DNA of 64,000 bases, from NCBI GenBank assembly GCA_038530575.1, contig JBCBCP010000010.1, forward strand, positions 1 to 64,000, given 5' to 3'. Both the position numbers and the translations under genes were made by a program. Shown here piece after piece: positions 17,294-25,301 of the stretch. How positions within the stretch are numbered: the first letter of the stretch is position 1; every line of letters starts with the position of its first letter. The notes under the pieces were generated by a model. The model saw nothing but the letters and a program-made list of their open reading frames with translations, did no database searches and was not told the DNA's origin. The DNA is from JBCBCP01 sp038530575 (GTDB lineage Bacteria; Pseudomonadota; Alphaproteobacteria; Rhodobacterales; Rhodobacteraceae).

Positions 17294-18645
17294 AAGACGG
17301 CAACTTCCTGAAAGAAAACAACGCCCGCCACATGTGGCACCCGATGGCGCATCCTCAGGACAGCATCGACAACCCGCCAACAATTGTGACCGGTGCGGAG
17401 GGTGTGACGATTACCGATGTCGATGGGCACCGCGCCATCGATGCGGTTGGGGGCCTGTGGAACGTGAACCTCGGCTACTCGTGCCAGCCGGTCAAAGACG
17501 CCATCGCCGGGCAGCTTGACGCGCTGCCCTATTATTCGACCTTCCGTGGTACGTCGAACGACAAAGCGATCGAGCTAAGCTACCTGCTGCGCGAATTTTT
17601 CGCACCAGACGGGCTGACGCGCGCCTTTTTCACGTCGGGCGGGTCAGACAGTATCGAGGTGGCGCTGAAGCTGGCGCGCCAGTACCACCGGGTACGAGGT
17701 GAGGGGACGCGGTCCAAGTTCATCAGCCTCGAAAAGGGCTATCACGGCACGCATTTCGGCGGCGCTTCGGTGAACGGCAACGCTAAATTCCGCAACGCCT
17801 ACGAGCCACTGCTGGCTGGATGCTACCAGATTCCCGGGCCTTACCTTTACAGAAACGTGCTTGGGGCCACGACCGAAGAAGAACTGGCGCAGCGCTCCGC
17901 CGCCCTGCTTGAACGGGAAATTGCCTTTCAGGGTGCCAACACCGTCGCCGCCTTCGTGATGGAGCCTGTTTTGGGCGCGGGCGGTGTCATCCCGCCGCAT
18001 CCCACCTTTATGCCCATGGTCCGAGAAATCTGCGACCGCCACGGCGTGCTGCTGATTGCGGACGAGGTGATTACCGCCTTCGGTCGCACAGGCGATGAAA
18101 GCGGAAGCCGCCACTGGGGCGTGCAGCCCGACTTCATGTGCACCGCCAAAGCCATCACAAACGGATACTTCCCCTTTGGCGCGGTCATGATCGCAGGCCA
18201 CGTGGCCGAGGTCTTCGAGGGGTCGAAGGGGGATGGATCGGTAGATACAGGCTACACCTATTCCGGTCACCCGGTTGGCGCGGCAGCAGCAGTTGCCACG
18301 ATGGAAGAAACCATGCGCATTCAGCCTTGGGTCAACGCCACGCCGCGCGGTGCGCAGCTGAAGGCCGGATTGGAGCGGCTCAAGGGCCAATACGACATGG
18401 TTGGCGATGTGCGGGGTGAAGGGCTGATGGTGGCGATGGAGTTCGTAACCGATCGAGAGGCGAAGACGCCCGCGATGGGCAAGCTGCCGATGACCTTTCA
18501 GAAAGCCGCCTATGAGGACGGTGTGATGATCCGCGTATCGGGCAACAACGCGATCTTTTCACCTCCCTTGGTGGTGACCGAGGCGGATGTGCACAAGATC
18601 ATCTCCGCCGCGGAAACGGGCCTGAAGGCTATGGCTGCCGTGTGA
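17290..18645 (+). CDS. Class III PLP aminotransferase (omega-aminotransferase type)
   Basis: 451 residues starting at GTG 17290, overlapping the hpaR stop. Class III features: YYSTFRGTSNDKAIEL near residue 80, TSGGSDSIEVALKLARQYH near 117, GYHGTHFGGASVNG near 153, EPVLGAGGVIPPH near 223, the cofactor Asp in LLIADEVITAFGRTG near 255 and the PLP lysine in CTAKAITNGYFPFGA near 284. Such enzymes move a terminal amino group to pyruvate or alanine partners. Next to an aromatic decarboxylase and hpa genes, a plausible role is conversion of tyramine or dopamine to the arylacetaldehyde; that is inference. Confidence 0.82.
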   Translation: MKDGNFLKENNARHMWHPMAHPQDSIDNPPTIVTGAEGVTITDVDGHRAIDAVGGLWNVNLGYSCQPVKDAIAGQLDALPYYSTFRGTSNDKAIELSYLLREFFAPDGLTRAFFTSGGSDSIEVALKLARQYHRVRGEGTRSKFISLEKGYHGTHFGGASVNGNAKFRNAYEPLLAGCYQIPGPYLYRNVLGATTEEELAQRSAALLEREIAFQGANTVAAFVMEPVLGAGGVIPPHPTFMPMVREICDRHGVLLIADEVITAFGRTGDESGSRHWGVQPDFMCTAKAITNGYFPFGAVMIAGHVAEVFEGSKGDGSVDTGYTYSGHPVGAAAAVATMEETMRIQPWVNATPRGAQLKAGLERLKGQYDMVGDVRGEGLMVAMEFVTDREAKTPAMGKLPMTFQKAAYEDGVMIRVSGNNAIFSPPLVVTEADVHKIISAAETGLKAMAAV

Positions 18646-18650
18646 TGGAA

Positions 18651-18700
18651 CGCAGCGGAGCCACGACCTGATATGCGCAGCGGAGCCACGACCTGATGCG
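18651..18700 (+). repeat. Two-copy 25-bp tandem repeat before tctB
   Basis: Two adjacent 25-base units (18651-18675 and 18676-18700) share CGCAGCGGAGCCACGACCTG and differ only in the last few bases. A third partial echo (CGCAGCG ... CCACG) follows inside the tctB start. It fills the space between the aminotransferase stop and the TctB start and may have created the unusual TctB N terminus. Confidence 0.7.
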
Positions 18701-19460
18701 CAGCGCAGCGACCACGCGCACCTTTGCCAGCGCAGGGCAGGGGCAAGGTTTTGCCTCAGGGTCCGGCGGCACATCGACCACATCGCGCACCGCGCAGGAA
18801 GCTTTTGACGCCCGCGCGCCGCAGACCGCGCAGGTGGCCATCCTTGACGTGCACGCGTTCCGCCGCCGGCAGGGCGATTTGCTGTTTTCATTGCTGATCG
18901 CAGGGATCGCCGCATTCTTTGCGTGGGCCTTTTTCGGATATACTGGTTGGGACGACCGGCGTTTGCCTGAACCCATCGGCCTTTACGTGCTGGACCAAAT
19001 TGGTCTTGCGGAGTTCGAGGGGCGGGCGCGCCTTGGCCGGATCCTGAAACAGGGCTGGGTTGCGCCAGCGATCTGTCTGGTCATCCTGCTGCCCGCGGCC
19101 CTGCTGAACATCATCGAGGCGTGGCGCACCTACCGCTGGCGCGTGCGCTTTAAACAGCCATCCAGTGCCTATCACGAGGTCATCTTGTGGCTGCGCGCGC
19201 TTGAGTTCGTTGGGTGGTTCATTGCCTACACCGCGCTTGTGCCAATCCTTGGCTACCTGCTGTCCACCCTACTCCTAGGCACGCTTTTGCCGCTACGGCT
19301 TGGCTACCGCAGCTGGCGCTGGCTTGGCATCTGCCTGCTGACGTCGATGGCCATCGTGCTGCTGTTCCGCTCTGGCCTCCAAATTCGGACTCCCGTGAAC
19401 ATCTGGCTCTACGACCAGCTGCCGCAAGACGCGCGCAACTTCATGCTGCGGTGGTTCTGA
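18696..19460 (+). CDS. tctB: Tripartite tricarboxylate transporter small permease (TctB-like)
   Basis: Small membrane subunit of a TTT family importer. The recognised domain begins near residue 55 (HAFRRRQGDLLFSLLIAG) and has about four to five hydrophobic helices up to the C terminus. At about 254 residues it is longer than most TctB proteins (about 150-180). The first 50 residues are a Gly/Ser/Thr-rich segment that overlaps the 25-bp tandem repeat. A GTG at 18849, just before the domain, is an alternative start without a clear ribosome site. The stop overlaps the TctA start (TGATG). Confidence 0.75.
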   Translation: MRSAATTRTFASAGQGQGFASGSGGTSTTSRTAQEAFDARAPQTAQVAILDVHAFRRRQGDLLFSLLIAGIAAFFAWAFFGYTGWDDRRLPEPIGLYVLDQIGLAEFEGRARLGRILKQGWVAPAICLVILLPAALLNIIEAWRTYRWRVRFKQPSSAYHEVILWLRALEFVGWFIAYTALVPILGYLLSTLLLGTLLPLRLGYRSWRWLGICLLTSMAIVLLFRSGLQIRTPVNIWLYDQLPQDARNFMLRWF

Positions 19461-20953
19461 TGGCGGCGTTTTACGAAGGCCTGAACGCGCTGCTGCAGCC
19501 CTCCGTGATGGTGGCGATCCTGATCGGGTCCGTTGGCGGGTTGGCGATTGGCGCCGTTCCCGGCATTGGCCCGGCCATTGCCATCGCGATCCTGCTTCCC
19601 GCCACGGTGTTCCTCGATGATCTGGTCAGCCTCGTTCTGCTGCTAGGCGTTTATGGCTCAAGCATGTATGGCGGCGCGATCCCCGCGATCCTGATCAACA
19701 CGCCCGGCACGCCGGTGAACGCGCTGACCACCTATGACGGCTACGGTATGACACGGCAGGGACAGGCCGCGCGGGCGCTGAGCCTTGCCTATTCCGCCAG
19801 CTTTTTCGGGGGCTGCTTTTCGATCCTCATCGGCCTTGGCGCGCTGATGCTCTTTGGCCCCTACCTGCGCGATCTGGGCGCGCTTTTTGGCCAGCGCGAC
19901 ATTTTCATGGCTGCGGCGCTGGGCGCGGTCCTGTTGATCGCGGCGCACCGCAAGACGATGGGACTGGCCGCGCTTTTGTTCGCCGTGGGCTTTCTGATCA
20001 GCCTTGTGGGCCGGCAGGGCCTGCGCGGGATCGACCGCTATACGTTTGGCATCGATTACCTCGCCGCGGGCTTCAACATGATCGTGGTGATTGTCGGCAT
20101 CTTTGCCATCAGCCAGGCGCTGTTTCTGCTCACTGGCAAGGACGCCGACCCGCCAGAGGCGCGGATCAAAGGCGGGCTGCTGCGCGGCTTTGGCGAGCTG
20201 CGCAAGCACCCGTTGGTTGCGACCATTTCCGCCTGCTATGGCACCGTGATGGGCATCATCCCCGGGGTCGGAGAGTTCGTAGCGCAGTTCTTCAGCTACT
20301 CCACCGCCCGCGCCACCAGCCGCGATCCCGGCAAATTCGGCCATGGCGCGCCCGACGGGCTGATCGCGTCTGAGGCGTCCAACAACGCCGTGCCCGCCGC
20401 GGCCATGATCCCCCTTCTGGCACTTGGTGTGCCGGGTGAGGCGCTGACGGCGATGATGATGGTCGTCTTCTTTGACGCGGGCATCAAACCCGGGCCGGAC
20501 ATTTTCGAGAACAACCCCGACTTCCTCTTTTCGCTCTTTATCGCGCTGTTGATCATCAACGTGCTGGTGGTGCTGACGCTGCTGCTGAGCACGCGGTTTA
20601 TTGCGCGCATCATCTACGTGCCGAACCGCCTTCTGGGCGCGTTCATCCTGATCCTGGCCTTTGTCGGCGTCTTCTCGATCCGCAATTCTTTTGCCGACTG
20701 CATGTTCGCCGCTGGTTTTGGCTATCTCGGCTTTATCCTGCGGCGGCTGGACTGGCCGCTGGTGCCCATCGTGCTTGGCCTCGTTCTGGGGTCCATCATG
20801 GTCGACAAGCTGACCGCCGGTTCGGGCCAGATCCGCAACGCGGTCGACCTGATCAACAGGCCCGTGTCCGGCACGCTTTTTGTCGTGATTTGTCTGGTCA
20901 TTCTGTGGATGATCTGGACGACCCTGCGCACAAAGCGCACTCTTCAACCATAA
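19460..20953 (+). CDS. tctA: Tripartite tricarboxylate transporter large permease (TctA)
   Basis: About 497 residues, the usual TctA size, with around twelve hydrophobic segments. The signatures GAVPGIGPAIAIAILLPAT near residue 33 and YGTVMGIIPGVGEFVAQFFSY near 257 are the paired glycine/proline-rich loops of the family. ATG 19460 overlaps the tctB stop. With TctB and the binding protein TctC it forms a proton- or sodium-driven importer for a carboxylate. Gene order places it under HpaR, so the cargo is probably an aromatic acid or amino acid. Confidence 0.93.
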   Translation: MAAFYEGLNALLQPSVMVAILIGSVGGLAIGAVPGIGPAIAIAILLPATVFLDDLVSLVLLLGVYGSSMYGGAIPAILINTPGTPVNALTTYDGYGMTRQGQAARALSLAYSASFFGGCFSILIGLGALMLFGPYLRDLGALFGQRDIFMAAALGAVLLIAAHRKTMGLAALLFAVGFLISLVGRQGLRGIDRYTFGIDYLAAGFNMIVVIVGIFAISQALFLLTGKDADPPEARIKGGLLRGFGELRKHPLVATISACYGTVMGIIPGVGEFVAQFFSYSTARATSRDPGKFGHGAPDGLIASEASNNAVPAAAMIPLLALGVPGEALTAMMMVVFFDAGIKPGPDIFENNPDFLFSLFIALLIINVLVVLTLLLSTRFIARIIYVPNRLLGAFILILAFVGVFSIRNSFADCMFAAGFGYLGFILRRLDWPLVPIVLGLVLGSIMVDKLTAGSGQIRNAVDLINRPVSGTLFVVICLVILWMIWTTLRTKRTLQP

Positions 20954-20969
20954 AACAGGGAGACCACCA

Positions 20970-21899
20970 ATGAAGAGACTTCTCGCAACCGCAGCCGCCG
21001 TCATGGCGCTCAGCACCCCGGCTTTTGCCGATTACCCGGACGGGCCCGTCCAGTTCATCGTGCCGTGGCCTCCGGGCGATTTCGAAGACATCCTGACGCG
21101 CATGATCGCCGCCGACATGGCCGAGGCAACCGGCCAGCCTGCATCGGTCGTGAACCGCCCCGGCGGCGGCGATGGTCCGTTCCCTGGTGCGCTTGAAGTG
21201 CTGAACGCGCCCGCCGACGGGTCGGTCATCGGCTCTTTCGTGATCGGCGTGCCGGTTGTCGGGCCGAAGATCGGCATCGGGATCGAAGAAGACAGCTTTG
21301 TGCCGATCGGCATCTTCCTGACCTATCCCTTCGTGCTGGCCGCATCCGGCGATGCGCCCTATTCCAACATGGCCGAACTGGCCGCGCACGCCAAAGACAA
21401 CGACGTTGTTCTGGGCCACTTTGGCGCGGGCCTTGCACCCACCGCCGTGTCCATGGCCGCGGCGATGAAGATGGGCTTTGAGTTCGCGGACGAGGCGGCA
21501 TTCGACATGCTGGACTGCAACACGCTGTCCTCGGGTGATGCGGACGTGATCAACACCACGCTTGCGCTGATCGAGCCCTGCTTGGGCGAAGTCAACGTGC
21601 TTGGCTCCATCGGGGACGCGCCGATTGCCAAGCTGGACGGTGTCGAGACGGTCTCAACCCAGGCCGGTGTGAATGACCTGGCGCTCTGGAACGGCCTGTT
21701 CGTCAAGAAAGGCACGCCGCAGGAGGTGATCGATACAATCGCCGCGGTGGCCCAGGCCACAATGGCCAGCCCCGAAGCGCAGGCGCTGATGGCAGAGACC
21801 GGTGCGCAGGTCTACTGGCAGGGTCAGGCCGAAGCGCAGGCGCGCATCGAGGCCGACCGCGCCAAAACCGCCGAGATCAACGCGATCCTCGGACGGTAA
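20970..21899 (+). CDS. tctC: Tripartite tricarboxylate transporter substrate-binding protein (TctC/Bug)
   Basis: Periplasmic Bug-family receptor of 309 residues. Signal peptide MKRLLATAAAVMALSTPAFA, then the domain motifs VQFIVPWPPGDFEDILTR (carboxylate-binding loop) near residue 27 and VVNRPGGGDGPFPGA near 59. GGGAGACC 5' of ATG serves as ribosome site. A second Cys pair (LDCNT ... EPCLG) might form a disulphide. Last gene of the hpaR-aminotransferase-tctBAC unit. Confidence 0.92.
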   Translation: MKRLLATAAAVMALSTPAFADYPDGPVQFIVPWPPGDFEDILTRMIAADMAEATGQPASVVNRPGGGDGPFPGALEVLNAPADGSVIGSFVIGVPVVGPKIGIGIEEDSFVPIGIFLTYPFVLAASGDAPYSNMAELAAHAKDNDVVLGHFGAGLAPTAVSMAAAMKMGFEFADEAAFDMLDCNTLSSGDADVINTTLALIEPCLGEVNVLGSIGDAPIAKLDGVETVSTQAGVNDLALWNGLFVKKGTPQEVIDTIAAVAQATMASPEAQALMAETGAQVYWQGQAEAQARIEADRAKTAEINAILGR

Positions 21900-21922
21900 A
21901 TGGTCTTTGACCAAAGAACCCG

Positions 21923-22006
21923 CCCGGCGGTAACGCCGGGCCACGCCGGCCCGCCCCCGTCGAACCGAAGGTTCGCCTTCGGCGAAACGGGCGGCGCGAT
22001 TGCGCC
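21923..22006 (+). repeat. Cluster of palindromes after tctC (REP-like or terminator)
   Basis: Three compact stem-loops follow the tctC stop in a 161-bp spacer. CCCGGCG-GTAA-CGCCGGG lies at 21923-21940 (GNRA-type loop). CCGAAGG-TTCG-CCTTCGG lies at 21965-21982 (UUCG loop) and is overlapped by CGAACC-GAA-GGTTCG. GGCGC-GATT-GCGCC lies at 21993-22006. A TTTTTT run occurs farther on, at about 22029-22034. The combination could terminate the tct transcript and also resembles dispersed REP-type intergenic elements. Confidence 0.5.
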
Positions 22007-22060
22007 TTCCCTCGGGCCGGCGCTGCCCTTTTTTCTCAAGTCCAATGCAGTATTCACTCA

Positions 22061-22768
22061 ATGAAGCGCCTCAAACTCGGCATCCTGCAGGTCAACCATG
22101 ACCGATCCATCGAGGTTGGCGATGCCTTCCCCGATGATGCCCACCGGTTCCGCGATCTGTTCGATGCGCAGGATCAGCGCTTTGCCTACCGCGTCTACAT
22201 GACCATCGGTGGGGAAGTGCCTCGGGACGTGGACGAGCAAGACGCCTACCTGATCACCGGCTCACCGCTGTCGGTGCTTGACGATCATGCCTTTCTGCCG
22301 CCGCTCTACGATTTCATCCGCCGCTGCGATGAGGCGCGCAAACCACTCCTCGGCGTGTGCTTTGGTCATCAGGCCATCGCGGTCGCGCTGGGCGGAACGG
22401 TGGAGCGCACGCACTGGAATGTCGGGATCGAGCAGGTCCAATTCGTGCAGAACGACCTGACCGGAAAGACGCAGGCTCTGCACCTCTACCAGTTCCACCA
22501 CGATGCGGTGACCGATCTGCCGGACACCTGCACGCTGATCGGCACCTCACCCGGCGCGCCTGTCGCGGCGATGGCCAAGGACAGCCACATCCTGACCGTC
22601 CAAGCGCATCCCGAATTCACCGATCCCTTCATGCGCTGCGTTCTGGACTATACCAAACCGCATCTTGAGCCGGAAACATACGCTGCCGCACGGGAAACGC
22701 TGGATCTTCCAAATGATGGGCCCGTCTTTGCACGCATCGCCACGACGTTTTTCGGGGGCACGCCATGA
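22061..22768 (+). CDS. Class I glutamine amidotransferase-like protein
   Basis: 235 residues with a complete-looking GATase1 triad: nucleophile Cys100 in LLGVCFGHQAIA, and His183 and Glu185 in VQAHPEF. There is no attached synthase domain, so it acts alone as an amidase/hydrolase or as a partner. It resembles the GATase-like proteins found with gamma-glutamyl pathways (PuuD-type or the aniline-pathway partner). The stop overlaps the P450 start by 4 nt and the P450 overlaps the glutamine-synthetase-like gene, so the three form one translationally coupled operon. A role in hydrolysing or transferring a gamma-glutamyl group is proposed from context. Confidence 0.82.
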   Translation: MKRLKLGILQVNHDRSIEVGDAFPDDAHRFRDLFDAQDQRFAYRVYMTIGGEVPRDVDEQDAYLITGSPLSVLDDHAFLPPLYDFIRRCDEARKPLLGVCFGHQAIAVALGGTVERTHWNVGIEQVQFVQNDLTGKTQALHLYQFHHDAVTDLPDTCTLIGTSPGAPVAAMAKDSHILTVQAHPEFTDPFMRCVLDYTKPHLEPETYAAARETLDLPNDGPVFARIATTFFGGTP

Positions 22769-23973
22769 AAAACCTTGCCGACCACGACAGTTTTGCCGCG
22801 GGCGTGCCGCACGATACCTTTGCCCGGATGCGAGCAGAGGCGCCGCTGCACTGGACGCCAGAGTTCGCGGGTCTCAAGGGCTTTTGGTCCCTGACCCGCT
22901 ATGACGACATCATGGCAGCCCAGCGTCGGCCGTCGCTTTTTTCCAGCGCGCAGGGTATCCGGCTCGAGGATCAGAGTTACGAGGAATACCTCGCACGCCG
23001 CACGTTTCAGGAAACCGATGCCCCCGAACACACATCGACACGCCGCGTTGTTAACCCCGCGTTTGCCAAGCCTGTTGTTGCAAAACTCGCGCCACTGATC
23101 GACGATCTTGCGTCAGATATCGTTTCACAGGCACTCGCTGACATAGAGTTCGACGGCGTGGAGCGCATCGCAAAACGCCTTCCAATGCTGATGTTGGGCC
23201 GCATCCTTGGTGTGCCGGATGAGGATCTTGATTGGCTCGTGGGACGTGGCGATGCGCTGATCGGCAACACGGATCCCGACTTTACCGACACGGTGATCGA
23301 CAAGGTCGACACCGACGCATACCGCATGATGCCTTTCCGCAGCCCGGCGGGCGTTGAACTTTATGACTACGCCGCAGATGTGCTGGCGGGGGAGCGCCCC
23401 ATAACGCCCGACGGTATTCTTGCGCGGGTCAAGGACGAGATGCCGAAGCGCGATTTCCAGAACTTCTTCTGCTTGCTCGTTGCGGCTGGCAATGACACGA
23501 CGCGGTATTCGATCGCGATGGCGCTGCACCTTCTTGCCACGCAGCATGGCCTGCTAAAGGCACTGCAGACGCAGGACGTTCTGGAGACCGCTCCGGATGA
23601 GATGATCCGCCTTGCCGCGCCGACGCTGCATTTTCGTCGAACTGCCACTGAAGATACCGAGCTGTATGGCCAGAAAATCGCCAAGGGCGACAAGGTAGTG
23701 CTGTGGTTTGTGTCCGGTTGCCGGGATGAAACGCAGTTCGACGACCCACACCGTGCCAATCTTGCCCGCACGCCCAACCGCCATATGGCCTTCGGTCAGG
23801 GCGGGCCGCATGTATGTCTTGGCATGTGGCTGGCCAAGTTGGAATTGCGCGCGGTTTTGCGTGAAATCGCCGCCCGCGTGTCGGCCATTGAACCGACCGG
23901 TGATCCGACCTGGACCCGCTCAAACTTTATCTGCGGGGTGAAAACCCTGCCCATCAGAGTGTCGCTCTCATGA
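22765..23973 (+). CDS. Cytochrome P450
   Basis: Soluble bacterial class I-type P450 of 402 residues without a membrane anchor. The I-helix oxygen-binding segment AGNDTTRYSIA is at about residue 240, the conserved MIRLAAPTLHFRRTA (K-helix/beta region) near 280, and the haem loop FGQGGPHVCLG carries the proximal Cys351. The ExxR position of the K helix appears as DEMIR. No ferredoxin or ferredoxin reductase gene is nearby, so electrons must come from elsewhere. It is sandwiched with 4-nt overlaps between a GATase1-like gene and a GS-like gene. Substrate unknown; a gamma-glutamylated amine is proposed. Confidence 0.92.
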   Translation: MKNLADHDSFAAGVPHDTFARMRAEAPLHWTPEFAGLKGFWSLTRYDDIMAAQRRPSLFSSAQGIRLEDQSYEEYLARRTFQETDAPEHTSTRRVVNPAFAKPVVAKLAPLIDDLASDIVSQALADIEFDGVERIAKRLPMLMLGRILGVPDEDLDWLVGRGDALIGNTDPDFTDTVIDKVDTDAYRMMPFRSPAGVELYDYAADVLAGERPITPDGILARVKDEMPKRDFQNFFCLLVAAGNDTTRYSIAMALHLLATQHGLLKALQTQDVLETAPDEMIRLAAPTLHFRRTATEDTELYGQKIAKGDKVVLWFVSGCRDETQFDDPHRANLARTPNRHMAFGQGGPHVCLGMWLAKLELRAVLREIAARVSAIEPTGDPTWTRSNFICGVKTLPIRVSLS

Positions 23974-25238
23974 CCATACGCACCCGTACCCTTTTTTCCG
24001 ATCTACTGAACCTGCCGCGCGGCAAATATGTTCCCGTCCACGTCGCGGATGGCGGCAAGATCGGCTTTGCCCGCGGCGTCTTTGGGACAACATTTGATCG
24101 TGACCTGATCCCGGTTCCGGGCGCGGGCGTGATGGACGGGATCCCTGATATGGAGCTTGTGCTGGACGATGCACGCCGCCCCTCCTGGCAACCCGGCACA
24201 GACATCGCGCTTGGCACGCTGCACGCGGCGGGCGAGCCATTCGGCCTTTGCCCGCGCGCGGCGCTGCAACGTGCTGTCGCGGATTGGGGGGCGAAAGGCC
24301 TGACGCCGATGGTCGGGATCGAGCTGGAGGCGTTTGTCTTTCAGCAGGACGCCGATGGTGTCTGGGCGCCCTATGACACGCCCGGCGCTTTCGTCTACGG
24401 CACCGGACCGCAGAACGACCCAGAAGGCGTTATGGACGAAATCTGGGAAGTCGCACATCACGCCGGGTTGCCGATAGAATCGATGAACGGCGAATACGAC
24501 AGCGGTCAATTCGAGTTGACCATGTGTTTCGCAGACGCCGTGCGGGCCTGTGATGACGCCTTTTTGTTCCGCACGATGGCACGTGAGGTTGCGGCGCAGC
24601 GCGGCTTGCTTCTGACCTTCCTTCCTAAGCCCATCCCCGACCGCGGCGGCTCTGGTGTTCACATCAATTTTTCTTTCACCGGCGCGGATGGCGACAACGT
24701 GATCGCCCCCGATGGCCTGTTGTCTGATGTGGCACAGCGGGCGATGGCGGGCCTGATCGAACACCACGAGGGGCTCGCGGGGCTGCTCGCACCAACCGTT
24801 CAAAGCTACGACCGTCTTGGTCCGGCGTCGATGGCGGGCTACTGGGCAAATTGGGGCAACGATCATCGTCTTGTGACAACGCGCTGTGCCACAATCAATC
24901 CCAAGACCGCGCGTCTTGAACACCGCATGGCCGATGGCAGCGCGAACATTTACCTCGCCACCGCAGCGGTGCTTCAGGCGGCCCGGCTTGGGCTTGAGGA
25001 AAGTTACCGGCTGCAGGCGGCCGAGGATCGCGACGGGCTGGAAAACGTGCGGGAAACCCGGCATGTGCCGTCGTCTCTGGCCAAGGCGATCGACGCGCTC
25101 GACAAGGACAAAGCATTGCGCACAGCCGTCGGGGAAGAGATCTGCGATGCGCAGATTTTCTTGAAGCGAGATGAGGCCAAACGGCTCAGCGGCAAAAGCG
25201 TCGATGACGTGCGCAATTTCTACCTTCCCTTCATTTGA
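23970..25238 (+). CDS. Glutamine synthetase-like gamma-glutamyl ligase
   Basis: 422 residues of the GlnA/PuuA/GlnT superfamily. The catalytic beta-strand GIELEAFVFQ is near residue 112, NGEYDSGQFELTMCFADA near 171 and GGSGVHINFSF near 227 (ATP/metal loop); ATTRCATINPKTARLEHRM-like residues near 300-320 line the substrate site. It is shorter than housekeeping type I GS and lacks its adenylylation-loop signature, as in ligases that glutamylate amines (PuuA, IpuC, aniline GS-like proteins). ATG overlaps the P450 stop. Amine substrate not determinable. Confidence 0.83.
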   Translation: MTIRTRTLFSDLLNLPRGKYVPVHVADGGKIGFARGVFGTTFDRDLIPVPGAGVMDGIPDMELVLDDARRPSWQPGTDIALGTLHAAGEPFGLCPRAALQRAVADWGAKGLTPMVGIELEAFVFQQDADGVWAPYDTPGAFVYGTGPQNDPEGVMDEIWEVAHHAGLPIESMNGEYDSGQFELTMCFADAVRACDDAFLFRTMAREVAAQRGLLLTFLPKPIPDRGGSGVHINFSFTGADGDNVIAPDGLLSDVAQRAMAGLIEHHEGLAGLLAPTVQSYDRLGPASMAGYWANWGNDHRLVTTRCATINPKTARLEHRMADGSANIYLATAAVLQAARLGLEESYRLQAAEDRDGLENVRETRHVPSSLAKAIDALDKDKALRTAVGEEICDAQIFLKRDEAKRLSGKSVDDVRNFYLPFI

Positions 25239-25301
25239 CGCGAGGCGCGCGCCATCCGGGCCTTGTCGCCCGTCGCCGTGGCAAAAGCCATGTGCCCCAT
25301 G

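Noticed and set aside
18559..18915. Minus-strand frame over the 25-bp repeats
   Set aside because: It depends on the repeat and on antisense tctB sequence and has no ribosome site or family feature.
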